DNA from: an uncultured Eubacteriales bacterium
GTDB lineage: Bacteria; Bacillota; Clostridia; Christensenellales; UBA1242
Assembly (NCBI GenBank): GCA_900552105.1
Contig: URYH01000006.1
Location: forward strand, 1-47,598
DNA: 47,598 nucleotides
Direction: 5' to 3'
Shown here: positions 40,087 through 47,598 of the stretch, piece after piece
Layout of the letters: the number at the start of each line of letters is the position of its first letter
Position numbering within the stretch: position 1 is the first letter of the stretch
Notes under the pieces: generated by a model
Database searches by the model: none
Told to the model about the DNA's origin: nothing
Seen by the model: only the letters and a program-made list of their open reading frames with translations
Made by a program: the position numbers and the translations under genes

Positions 40087-42116
40087 CTCAAACTCCTTTT
40101 AAGACCTAGTGTATCATTTTGAAAGCTCATTGTCCAATTGTGATTGTTTTTTAGGTCGCCAGGTGTGATAAATAATTTTGTTTTGAAACCAATTTTGAAA
40201 TCTGTCAAATTGACCACGACATCAAATGAGCGGTCTTCATAATTAAATTCCAAAATATCTCTATCAGTTTCATCTTTGAGATTCTGAACAAACAAAAACG
40301 ATTTGTCACCAATTTTGATAGTCACCGCAACAAGCCGCTGGGCGATATAAAAGCACTCCATCTCCTTGTTTTCAGAGTTTATGAGTTCCGCCTTTTTTAG
40401 TTGCGAGATTGAAGAAATGTCAATGTCTTTTTGACTGAAAACTTTTTTGACATTATATATTTTGCAATAATTTAAACAATTAATTAATTTTGATTCATTG
40501 TTATCGAATTTGTTTGAAAGATTAATCAAATAGTTGTCATTTTTTTCTTTTATGACAAATATATCACTTGTTCCAACAAAAAGAATAGACTGGTCTTTTT
40601 GTCCATATTGAAAGAATGATGCAAAAAACAAAACTGCCATAACAAGGACAAGTCCAAGTGTCAGCATCATTTTATGACTTATGCTTGTCATAACAAATCT
40701 TGACACACCAAACAAGAAAAAAATATAAACCACTGTCACATCTTTTCCAAGATATGGCAAAGTGATAAACGCACTTTTTTCACTCAACAAAATTGTCGTC
40801 ATTGCTATTGTTTGCAACAAAAATTCAGGAGCAATCAAAATTACGCCAAAATGCGGAATAAATGAAAACGGCAAAAGCGCCATGAGCAAAATGTATGCAA
40901 TTTCAAAGATTGGAACGCAAATCATGTTGGCAAGAATTGTGAGAAGTGAAATTGATTTAAACAATTTCATCAAAACTGGCAGAGTACCGATTTGAACAGC
41001 AATCACAGGCGAAAGAACCTTGCCAAGTTTTTCAAGTTTGATTTTATTAAATCCTTTTTGGATGATTGGCGAAAGAATAATAAGAGAAAAAACGCACAAG
41101 AAACTGAGTTGCAATCCCCCGTCAAAAATATCTAGCGGACGAACCAGAAGAACCAAAACAAGAGCAATTGAAAAAGTCGTGAGAGAATCATTTTTTCTTC
41201 CAAAACTATGAGCAAGAAGTGCCACCACAGACATGATTGTTGCTCTTAACAAGCTTGGAGAGAATCGGCACAAATAACAATAAACAAAAAGAATTGGTGC
41301 GATAATCAGAACGTGCCATTTTTTATGAAGCCGACATTTTGAAAGAACAAAACTCAAAAGTCCAACAAAGAATCCAATATGAAGACCAGAAATTGCAAGC
41401 AAATGAGCAACACCCACCGCTGAAAACGCATTTTGAATTTCCTCATCAATTCCCGACTTATCTCCAAATATTGAAGCATAAGAAATCTCAGCATTTTCTT
41501 CGGTCATGTTTTCAAATAGTTTGTCTTTTATCTTTTCTTGAAATTTTTCGCCAAGTTTTTTCTCACTTTTTATCAAGGTTTTGTCGCCAGATGAAAGTGA
41601 ACAAAAACTTGCAATCTTGTTTTTGTAGTAAAAAGTATTCAAACTGCCCATGTTCCAAAGTGAAACTTTGTCGAGCGTTCCAACAAACTCAATTTCATCT
41701 CCAACTTCAAGCCCTTTTCCAGACTTGCGATATTTGATGTAAATATTTTTTGATTGTTTTTTGCCTTCAATCTCAACATTTGAGAGAATCAGCATTTGAG
41801 TTGTGTCATATTCTTTGTTTACATATTCCACTCGGCCACGAACTGCGTATTCACCATCTGTTGTGACACCGCGAAAATAGGTTGAGTCGCATAAAGCAAA
41901 AAGCCCAATCCCAACAACAAACGCAACAAGTGGCAAAACAACTTTTATCCAAGACTTGTCACGAATTGCCCAAACCAAGAAAAACACAAAAACCAAACTG
42001 CACAAAATTATGGCTGCGAGCCCACCAGAAAATAAATCTTTTGCATAAAAAAGACCAAGAGCAAAAAGCACCGCAAACACAAAAATATACCGAAAATTCA
42101 ATATTTTTTTCTTCAT
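40083..42116 (-). CDS. comEC: ComEC/Rec2 DNA-uptake channel protein
   Basis: The 677-residue membrane protein has N-terminal membrane segments, a DUF4131-like outer domain (VRGRVEYVNKEYDTTQ) and the competence core (LLAISGLHIGFFVGLLSFVL) with many membrane helices. The C-terminal part is short and does not show the intact metallo-beta-lactamase motif HxHxDH, so the nuclease domain looks degenerate. It would carry single-stranded DNA across the membrane. No Shine-Dalgarno sequence is visible; the promoter at 42128-42155 would give a leader of only about five bases. Confidence 0.9.
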   Translation of the reverse strand: MKKKILNFRYIFVFAVLFALGLFYAKDLFSGGLAAIILCSLVFVFFLVWAIRDKSWIKVVLPLVAFVVGIGLFALCDSTYFRGVTTDGEYAVRGRVEYVNKEYDTTQMLILSNVEIEGKKQSKNIYIKYRKSGKGLEVGDEIEFVGTLDKVSLWNMGSLNTFYYKNKIASFCSLSSGDKTLIKSEKKLGEKFQEKIKDKLFENMTEENAEISYASIFGDKSGIDEEIQNAFSAVGVAHLLAISGLHIGFFVGLLSFVLSKCRLHKKWHVLIIAPILFVYCYLCRFSPSLLRATIMSVVALLAHSFGRKNDSLTTFSIALVLVLLVRPLDIFDGGLQLSFLCVFSLIILSPIIQKGFNKIKLEKLGKVLSPVIAVQIGTLPVLMKLFKSISLLTILANMICVPIFEIAYILLMALLPFSFIPHFGVILIAPEFLLQTIAMTTILLSEKSAFITLPYLGKDVTVVYIFFLFGVSRFVMTSISHKMMLTLGLVLVMAVLFFASFFQYGQKDQSILFVGTSDIFVIKEKNDNYLINLSNKFDNNESKLINCLNYCKIYNVKKVFSQKDIDISSISQLKKAELINSENKEMECFYIAQRLVAVTIKIGDKSFLFVQNLKDETDRDILEFNYEDRSFDVVVNLTDFKIGFKTKLFITPGDLKNNHNWTMSFQNDTLGLKRSLS

Positions 42117-42127
42117 TTGTTTATGTC

Positions 42128-42155
42128 ATTTTAACACACTAAACAAAACTTTCAA
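42128..42155 (-). promoter_or_regulatory. promoter of comEC-holA
   Basis: TTGAAA (42150-42155), 16 bases and TAAAAT (42128-42133) with an upstream TGT, 11 bases before the comEC ATG. Confidence 0.6.
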
Positions 42156-42194
42156 AAAAATATTTAATATTGTCTTGCAATTAAATATTTTTTT
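42154..42194. repeat. 15-bp AT-rich inverted repeat between comEC and tRNA-Glu
   Basis: AAAAAAATATTTAAT (42154-42168) and ATTAAATATTTTTTT (42180-42194) are perfect inverted repeats around an 11-base centre. The -35 box of the tRNA promoter lies mostly in the centre, and the comEC -35 box touches the left arm. Confidence 0.65.
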
Positions 42195-42203
42195 TGTTAT
42201 ATT
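42175..42203 (+). promoter_or_regulatory. promoter of tRNA-Glu
   Basis: TTGCAA (42175-42180), 17 bases and TATATT (42198-42203), with the tRNA starting 18 bases further on. Confidence 0.7.
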
Positions 42204-42220
42204 ATTTTTCATCTCAACAT

Positions 42221-42295
42221 GCCTCTATGGTCAAGCGGTTAAGACGTCGCCCTCTCACGGCGAAATCAGCGGTTCGAGTCCGCTTAGAGGTACCA
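42221..42295 (+). tRNA. tRNA-Glu (anticodon CUC)
   Basis: The 75-base gene folds into a full cloverleaf. The 7-bp acceptor stem is GCCTCTA/TAGAGGT, the anticodon stem TCGCC/GGCGA carries the loop CTCTCAC with anticodon CTC, and the T arm is GCGGTTCGAGTCCGC. The CCA end is encoded. The D-arm text GGTCAAGCGGTTAAGAC is typical of glutamate tRNAs. Confidence 0.95.
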
Positions 42296-42297
42296 AC

Positions 42298-42331
42298 AAA
42301 AAGCCCAACTGAAATCAGTTGGCTTTTTTTG
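42298..42331 (+). terminator. terminator after tRNA-Glu
   Basis: CCAACTGA-aa-TCAGTTGG with flanking AAAAAGC/GCTTTTTTT, one bulged C in the 5' arm. Confidence 0.88.
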
Positions 42332-42601
42332 TTTGTCCCTCCAACACTCGCTTCGCTCGCTGTTGCTCCGCAACCCGCGAACTCGAACCTCTGGAGTCGC
42401 CTTCGCCGACTGCATCGGACAAGCATTTTTATTTGATTTATTTTTAGTTATCATCAAAAAGTCCAACTGAAACATAAGACTGGCGAGAAACAAGCAAGGC
42501 AAGGCTCGGGAGCGGGAAAGTTTGGGAGTTTAGAGTCCTAAATGACCAAGCTTGAACGCTCACAGCAAACGACGCATTGCGATGTTTATCGACAGTGGCA
42601 G
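42332..42601. other. gene-free GC-rich segment behind tRNA-Glu
   Basis: No credible gene is present, although several spurious frames are open on the minus strand. The left part has small palindromes (GTTGC-TCC-GCAAC, GTCG...CGAC) and the pattern CTCGCTTCGCTCGC. At 42452-42470 AAAAAGTCCAACTGAAA repeats the left arm of the tRNA terminator with one change, without its partner arm. The segment looks like a decayed duplication or a repeat insertion next to the tRNA. Confidence 0.5.
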
Positions 42602-44653
42602 TTAGATTTTTTCGGCGACTTCCCATGCACGCCAAACAACCGTTCTGAGATTGCCAACTTTGTCTGCATCTCCAACAATGTGAACATGTTTTCGAGGTTT
42701 GGCGATTGGATTTGGATTATATCCGATTGAAACAATGACATCATCACATGAAACTCTGCTTTCATTTCCATTTTTGTCTGCAATCACAACAAAACCATCT
42801 TCAACTGATTTGACAAAACTTTCAAGGTGAACTTCAACGTCATTGGTTTCAAAGTAATCGCGAAGATACGATGAATTTGCTAGGCATACTCCACGAGTTG
42901 CAATAAGGTCATTTTTTGCTTCAATAATTTTTGGCGTTTTGCCTTTGAGGAACAAGTCATAAGCAATTTCACAGCCCGTGAGTCCTCCGCCAATAATGAC
43001 GACGTTTTGTCCAACATCTCTCCCCGCAAGGTAATCAAGAGCGGATATTGTTTTTTCCGCGCCAGAGAAATGAAGACGTTTTTCAACTGAACCCGTCGCA
43101 ATGACCACTTCATCGAAATCAAGAGTTGAAATGTCTTTTATTTCTTGATTAAAGTGCACTGGGATATTCAAATCTGCGATTTGTTTTTTATACCATTCAA
43201 GAAGACGCCTGTCGTTTTCTTTGAAGGAAGGTGTCGAGGCTTCAACAAACACCCCGCCAAGCCTTGAACTTTTTTCAAAAATTTCAACATGGTGTCCACG
43301 AAGAGTTGCAATACGTGCCGTTTCCATTCCACCAACACCGCCGCCAACAACTGCGATTCTTTTTGGCTTTTTGCAAGGCGTAATCACATATTTCCCTCCG
43401 TTCATTGTGACAGGATTGAGTGCACAGCGTGCCATTTTTTTGACGTCTTCAAAACTTTCGTCATTTGCAACACCTTTGTAGTGTGCCATAACAAAGCATG
43501 CATTATGACAACAAATGCAAGGCTGAATGTCACTTTCACGACCTTCTTTTAGTTTTGTCACCCACTCCCCATCAACCAAGAATTGACGAGCAACACCCAT
43601 TGCATCAATTTCACCATTTGCGATTGCCTGAGAAGCAACTTCTGGAGTCATACGTCCAGCGCAAACAACTGGGACATCAACAAATTTCTTTATGTGAGCA
43701 ACATCTTCAAGATTGCAGTTATTTGGCATATACACAGGTGGGTGCGACCAATACCAAGCATCATATGTACCATTGTCGCAGTTGAGCATATCATAACCCG
43801 CATCAACCAAATATTTTGCTGCTTTTTCACTCTCTTCAAGGTCGCGACCAATTTCAACAAAATTCTCTCCTGGCACTGCTCCCTTGCAAAAATCTTTTGT
43901 TTTGCTAACAACTGAATAACGAAGCGAAACTGGAAAATCTTGGCCACATTTTTCTTTTATTGCCTTCACAACCTCAACCGCAAAACGATAGCGGTTCTCA
44001 AAACTTCCACCATATTCGTCTGTTCTGTGGTTTGTGTATTTGAGTGTGAATTGGTCAAGAAGATAACCCTCATGAACTGCGTGCACTTCAACGCCATCAA
44101 CTCCCGCTTCTTTGCAAAGACGCGCGGTTTCAGCAAAAGCATAAATCATTTTTTCAATTTCTTTCTTTTTTAGTTCGCGACATGTCACTTTGTCTGACCA
44201 ACGTGATGGAAGGACAGAAGGACTTGCACACGCATAACCAAGGTCCATAATTGGCTTTATCAAGTGCCTAACGAGTTTGCAGTTGTATATTTTGACAAGA
44301 GAATCGGTTATTGCAAACGAACGCCCGAACCCCGCCGTCAACTGAACAAAGAGTTTCGCTCCAGTTTTATGAAACTCTTCCATGTAATTTTTGAGTTTTT
44401 TGAACATTCTTTTGTTTTGATAAAGCCAGCGCCCACCAATGCTATCTTTGAGCGGAGCAATCCCCGGAATGATGAGTCCAACATTGTTTTTTGCTCTCTC
44501 CAAAAAGAAGTCTGCAGATTCTTTGTCAAAATGGTTTGGCTCCATCCAACCAAAGAGTGACGTTCCGCCCATTGGACAAAGAACAATTCTATTCTTTATT
44601 TCCACATTGCCAATTTTCCAACTTGAAAAAAGTGATTCATAATTTTTGTTCAT
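42602..44653 (-). CDS. Fe-S flavoprotein of the old yellow enzyme/2-enoate reductase family
   Basis: The 683-residue enzyme has an N-terminal FMN barrel (residues 1-370; catalytic and substrate text VHAVHEGYLLDQF, YTNHRTDEYGGSFENRYRF). A 4Fe-4S site follows with cysteines in CICCHNAC and ARCALNP. The C-terminal half is an FAD/NAD(P)H half with two dinucleotide folds (VVGGGVGGMETAR and VIIGGGLTGCEIAY). The build is that of 2,4-dienoyl-CoA reductase, 2-enoate reductase and bile-acid BaiCD/BaiH-type enzymes. Substrate unknown. GGGGAGG precedes the ATG. Confidence 0.93.
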   Translation of the reverse strand: MNKNYESLFSSWKIGNVEIKNRIVLCPMGGTSLFGWMEPNHFDKESADFFLERAKNNVGLIIPGIAPLKDSIGGRWLYQNKRMFKKLKNYMEEFHKTGAKLFVQLTAGFGRSFAITDSLVKIYNCKLVRHLIKPIMDLGYACASPSVLPSRWSDKVTCRELKKKEIEKMIYAFAETARLCKEAGVDGVEVHAVHEGYLLDQFTLKYTNHRTDEYGGSFENRYRFAVEVVKAIKEKCGQDFPVSLRYSVVSKTKDFCKGAVPGENFVEIGRDLEESEKAAKYLVDAGYDMLNCDNGTYDAWYWSHPPVYMPNNCNLEDVAHIKKFVDVPVVCAGRMTPEVASQAIANGEIDAMGVARQFLVDGEWVTKLKEGRESDIQPCICCHNACFVMAHYKGVANDESFEDVKKMARCALNPVTMNGGKYVITPCKKPKRIAVVGGGVGGMETARIATLRGHHVEIFEKSSRLGGVFVEASTPSFKENDRRLLEWYKKQIADLNIPVHFNQEIKDISTLDFDEVVIATGSVEKRLHFSGAEKTISALDYLAGRDVGQNVVIIGGGLTGCEIAYDLFLKGKTPKIIEAKNDLIATRGVCLANSSYLRDYFETNDVEVHLESFVKSVEDGFVVIADKNGNESRVSCDDVIVSIGYNPNPIAKPRKHVHIVGDADKVGNLRTVVWRAWEVAEKI

Positions 44654-44673
44654 AACAACCTCCCCATATACTT

Positions 44674-44702
44674 AATGTAGTTAAAAACAAGAAAAAAATC
44701 AA
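44674..44702 (-). promoter_or_regulatory. promoter of the flavoprotein gene
   Basis: TTGATT (44697-44702), 17 bases and TACATT (44674-44679) on the minus strand. The -35 box is shared with the terminator of the upstream gene. Confidence 0.5.
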
Positions 44703-44725
44703 ACAAATAACAAATATCTGTTTGA
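44692..44725 (-). terminator. terminator after the GNAT gene
   Basis: TCAAACA (44719-44725) and TGTTTGA (44699-44705) form a stem on the minus strand followed by a T-run. Confidence 0.6.
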
Positions 44726-44733
44726 CTTTCAAA

Positions 44734-45858
44734 TTAGTTGTCGAGTTTTTTTATGAAGCAACGACGACGTTTGTGTTGTGAGTGATTAAACAATTTCCAT
44801 TGTTGTTGAATTTTTATGTTGTCTTCAAGATTGAGATTTGTTTCGCAAAATTGAATGTGGTTTTTCTTGATTGAATTTGCCATAAAACGCATGATAATCG
44901 CATTGACACCTTTGCCTTGATATTCTGGACGAATTCCAACAAGTGCAAGGTCAACAACTTGCGGTTTTTTGATTGCGTGAAGCATTCTGAATATGCCCGC
45001 AGGCAACATTTTGCCCTTGCTTTTATTCACCGCTTTTGCAAGTGAAGGGAGCGCAAATCCAAATGCAATCACCCTGTCATTTTCATCAACAATCGCAATG
45101 AAGAATTTGAGTGACAAAATCAATTCAAATTGCTCCAAGATTTGAGCGCGCACACTTTCGCTGAGTGGAACTGTGCCATGAAGTGGTGCATAGGCTTGGT
45201 CAATAACTTCAAAAAGTTGGTCACCATATTTTTTGAGAAATTTTTTCTTGCTTTTCTCTTGCACAACTCTCAAATTATAACGTTTTAGCACCATGTCGGC
45301 AATTCGATCAGTCCTTTCATCAAGCGGCGAAGGAAAAATTTTGTATTCAAGCCAATCTGTCTCTTTTTCATAACCACACGCTTCAAGAAGATCTTTGTAG
45401 TATGGAAAATTGTATTGTTCTTCAAATGTCGCAATTTCGTCAAATCCCTCAATCAGCATTCCTTCTCGGTCAAGGTCATTAAATCCCAACGGACCATGAA
45501 CAATATTCATGCCTTGCTCTCTCGCCCAATTCTCAACCGCGCCAAAAAGTGCACGCGCAACTTCAACATCGTTGATTGCGTCAAAGCGCGAGAATCGGCA
45601 CCTTGTTTGTCCAACTTTTTTATTGTATGACCTTTGAATAATGCCCGCAATTCGCCCAACAATTTTGCCATCTTGCTTTGCAAGAAATAATTGAACATCA
45701 CACTCTTCAAGCGAAGCATTTTTCTTTGGATTGAAATTATTTATTTCATCAAACCTAAGCGGGTGGACATATTGTTTGACACCTTTATAGAGTTTTGTTG
45801 GGAAGTCAACGAATTCACGGATTTCTTTTTTTGTTTTTACTTCTATGATTTCAATCAT
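44734..45858 (-). CDS. GNAT-family acetyltransferase-like protein
   Basis: The 374-residue protein belongs to a widespread family with two GNAT-like halves. The N-terminal half has LFLAKQDGKIVGRIAGIIQ and GPLGFNDLDREGMLIEGFD; the C-terminal half has the acetyl-CoA-type strand-loop LALVGIRPEYQGKGVNAIIM. The substrate is unknown. The ATG at 45856-45858 follows GAGAGG by five bases; a start further upstream would run into the promoter. Confidence 0.85.
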   Translation of the reverse strand: MIEIIEVKTKKEIREFVDFPTKLYKGVKQYVHPLRFDEINNFNPKKNASLEECDVQLFLAKQDGKIVGRIAGIIQRSYNKKVGQTRCRFSRFDAINDVEVARALFGAVENWAREQGMNIVHGPLGFNDLDREGMLIEGFDEIATFEEQYNFPYYKDLLEACGYEKETDWLEYKIFPSPLDERTDRIADMVLKRYNLRVVQEKSKKKFLKKYGDQLFEVIDQAYAPLHGTVPLSESVRAQILEQFELILSLKFFIAIVDENDRVIAFGFALPSLAKAVNKSKGKMLPAGIFRMLHAIKKPQVVDLALVGIRPEYQGKGVNAIIMRFMANSIKKNHIQFCETNLNLEDNIKIQQQWKLFNHSQHKRRRCFIKKLDN

Positions 45859-45888
45859 ATTTCCTCTCAATTCCAAAATTTGATTTAT

Positions 45889-45917
45889 AGTATAAGATAA
45901 ATTGTATAATTTTGCAA
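45889..45917 (-). promoter_or_regulatory. promoter of the GNAT gene
   Basis: TTGCAA (45912-45917), 17 bases and TATACT (45889-45894) on the minus strand. Confidence 0.6.
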
Positions 45918-45929
45918 ATAAATTTCGCA

Positions 45930-45953
45930 CCTCATTAATATATTAATTTGAGG
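45930..45953 (+). promoter_or_regulatory. hairpin covering the ribosome-binding site of the flippase gene
   Basis: CCTCA and TGAGG pair around an inner TTAAT/ATTAA stem. The 3' arm is the Shine-Dalgarno sequence of the following gene. Confidence 0.45.
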
Positions 45954-45958
45954 TAATG

Positions 45959-47512
45959 ATGAAATCCATTTTTAAATCAGTCGCAATCATAACAATATTT
46001 TCAGTCATCACAAGAATTTTGGGCTTTGTGTTCAGGATATATATGTCAAGAGTTTTGGGAAGTGAAATGCTTGGCATATATCAGATTTCTTTCTCGATTT
46101 TTGGTGTTCTTCTCATGCTTGTATCAAGCGGTCTGCCACTTGTTATTTCAAAACTTACCGCAAAATTTTCAACTCAACGCGACAAAATTTCAGAGCATAG
46201 AATGATGTCAAGTGCACTCATTCTTGCGCTTGCTTTCTCTTTTGGGCTCTCGGCAATAACGCTCGCACTTTCGCCCGTTTTGAACTTGGTTCTTCTTGAC
46301 AAGCAATGTGTGACAATTCTTCTCATTTTGCTTCCCGCCGTTATATTTTCTGCTGTTTATTCAGTGTTTCGCGGAAATCTTTGGGGTCACGACAAATATT
46401 TTGGAGTGTGTGCCACAGAACTTTTTGAACAAATCGTCAGGATTGTTTTATGCATCGTCTTTTTTACTTTTCTAAACAAATCTTTGAGTGGTGTGGTTAG
46501 TGCCAGTCTTTCGCTAACAATTGCTTGTTTTTGCAGTGCTACACTTGTCGTCATTCTCTATTTTGCCCAGGGCGGACGACTCAAAAAACCAAGCAAGACA
46601 TACAAAGAAATCACAAAGAGTGCAACACCCATAACCGCTGTTCGTTTTGCTGTGAGCATGATGCAACCTCTCATTGCAATCATAATTCCTCTCATGCTTG
46701 AAAAAGCTGGCTATTCAACAAGCCAAGCGCTTGGATTATATGGAATTGCTGCAGGCATGACCTTCCCTCTTCTTTTTGTCCCAACAACGCTCGTTGGTTC
46801 ACTCTCAATGGCAATCATTCCCGACCTTTCCACTGCGCAAACCAACAATGACGCGGGTCATGTCAAAAATCGGACATCTTCTTCAATCGCGTTTGCTTTG
46901 TTCATTTCAACTTTCCTTGTTCCCATCTATATCGCAGTTGGCGAACAAGTCGGAAAATTTTTCTATGACAACTTGACAAGCGGAAAACTCCTCGCTCGAT
47001 TTGCTTGGGTTATGATTCCAATGGGGCTTAACAACATTTCAACCGCAATCCTCAACGGTCTTGGTCTTGAAATGAAATCATTCGTCAATAGCTTGTTGGG
47101 TTCAGTCCTCATGATTTTGGGTGCTCTAATCTTGCCAAAGTTTGTTGGTATTGATGCTCTTGGTTATTCTTTGGGGTTAAGCATGACACTGACTGCAATT
47201 CTCAACATCCAAAAAATTAAAAAAGCAACAAACGCACATTTAAACATTTTCAAGCCGCTTCTCAAAATGTGTTTTATCTCTGTTCCAGTTGCCGCACTAA
47301 CATCTTTTTTTGCGGGCATTCTTGAACACTTTTTCACACCATTCTTTGTCCTTGCAGTTTCATGTTCGATTGGCGCAATATTCTTTTTCTTGTTGTGTGT
47401 CATATTCAAAGTTATCAACATCGATGCATACATGATAAAAATCAAAAAATTCAAATTAAAAAATATGAAAATATTTAAAAATAAAAAGAAAATAATTAAA
47501 AAAAATAAATAA
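45959..47512 (+). CDS. spoVB: SpoVB/MurJ-type lipid flippase
   Basis: The 517-residue protein has about 14 membrane segments of the MOP/MATE fold. Text such as ITRILGFVFRIYMSRVLGSEMLGIYQISFS is typical of the SpoVB-like branch of lipid II or oligosaccharide flippases used in spore cortex synthesis. The ATG at 45959-45961 stands five bases after GAGG; the ATG directly before it is too close. The C-terminal tail is a run of Lys, Asn and Ile. It is divergent from the GNAT gene. It could equally serve the vegetative wall (MurJ-like). Confidence 0.87.
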   Translation: MKSIFKSVAIITIFSVITRILGFVFRIYMSRVLGSEMLGIYQISFSIFGVLLMLVSSGLPLVISKLTAKFSTQRDKISEHRMMSSALILALAFSFGLSAITLALSPVLNLVLLDKQCVTILLILLPAVIFSAVYSVFRGNLWGHDKYFGVCATELFEQIVRIVLCIVFFTFLNKSLSGVVSASLSLTIACFCSATLVVILYFAQGGRLKKPSKTYKEITKSATPITAVRFAVSMMQPLIAIIIPLMLEKAGYSTSQALGLYGIAAGMTFPLLFVPTTLVGSLSMAIIPDLSTAQTNNDAGHVKNRTSSSIAFALFISTFLVPIYIAVGEQVGKFFYDNLTSGKLLARFAWVMIPMGLNNISTAILNGLGLEMKSFVNSLLGSVLMILGALILPKFVGIDALGYSLGLSMTLTAILNIQKIKKATNAHLNIFKPLLKMCFISVPVAALTSFFAGILEHFFTPFFVLAVSCSIGAIFFFLLCVIFKVINIDAYMIKIKKFKLKNMKIFKNKKKIIKKNK

Positions 47513-47598
47513 ATTAATTAATTTAGTTATTATTTTTAATAAAAAAGTATAAAAATTATTCGCTTGAAACACTTTATTTATATGGGAGCAATAATAAT
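47513..47598. other. AT-rich right edge
   Basis: No gene or clear terminator is seen. A GGGAG at 47583-47587 near the edge might be the ribosome-binding site of a plus-strand gene starting just outside the window. Confidence 0.3.

Noticed and set aside
42214..42635. Minus-strand frames across and behind tRNA-Glu
   Set aside because: They run through the tRNA and its terminator, lack ribosome-binding sites and look like frames often called wrongly beside tRNAs.
1..47598. CRISPR arrays, riboswitches, T-boxes, rRNA
   Set aside because: No regularly spaced repeats, no T-box core and no recognisable riboswitch or rRNA text were seen on reading both strands.

Overview
The window looks like chromosome from a low-GC, endospore-forming member of the Firmicutes, probably an uncultured gut Clostridia lineage. 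The AT-rich backbone carries spo0A, spoIIQ, spoIIR, a SPOCS-LysM protein like clostridial SipL, sleB-ypeB, a GPR-type spore protease and a SpoVB-like flippase. Typical Firmicutes neighbourhoods are also present: glmU-like/pth/mfd, uvrC/murB/PHP/whiA/dnaE/pfkA, and gpr/rpsT/holA/comEC. Nearly all genes are on the minus strand.

Layout. (1) 1-2270 is visibly richer in G+C and carries mobile-element genes: a BRO-type protein with an apparent internal deletion, an HUH replication initiator, and the C-terminal half of an ATPase-like protein broken by a TGA codon. The ATPase frame runs directly into the 5' two thirds of spoIIID (2272-2468), so the sporulation regulator is cut at its 3' end by the element or by an assembly join. 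(2) 2559-11502 holds acpP, spoIIQ, a small secreted protein, a divergent dehydrogenase, a polysaccharide deacetylase, two TasA/camelysin-like surface proteins, a flippase-like membrane protein and a PrsA-like lipoprotein. (3) 11525-16300 is mfd, pth and a degenerate GlmU homologue. (4) 16395-24011 is a sporulation block: spoIIR-sleB-ypeB as one tight operon, sipL-like, veg, a zinc-ribbon acidic protein, spo0A and a propeller-like lipoprotein. (5) 24104-34349 is a Rho-like protein without its ATPase motifs, pfkA, dnaE, whiA, a PHP hydrolase, murB and uvrC. (6) 34445-42295 is a proline-repeat surface protein, an ArsR regulator, a small hydrophobic-protein gene, murI, gpr, rpsT, holA, comEC and tRNA-Glu(CUC). 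(7) 42602-47512 is an Fe-S flavin oxidoreductase, a GNAT protein and a SpoVB/MurJ-type flippase.

How the parts fit together. Spo0A starts sporulation. spoIIQ and spoIIR share an identical forespore-type promoter, GTATA-N14-GTCAATAAT. The SipL-like protein would act on the coat, GPR on spore DNA-binding proteins and SleB/YpeB on the cortex at germination. The point of greatest interest is the break in spoIIID, which normally drives the late mother-cell programme. If the missing 3' end lies at the far end of the element, this would resemble the skin element of sigK. That idea cannot be tested inside the window. Other notable points are three probable pseudoenzymes (GlmU-like, Rho-like, dehydrogenase), several promoters placed so close to start codons that transcripts would be leaderless, and several hairpins that capture the ribosome-binding site or start codon of the next gene.
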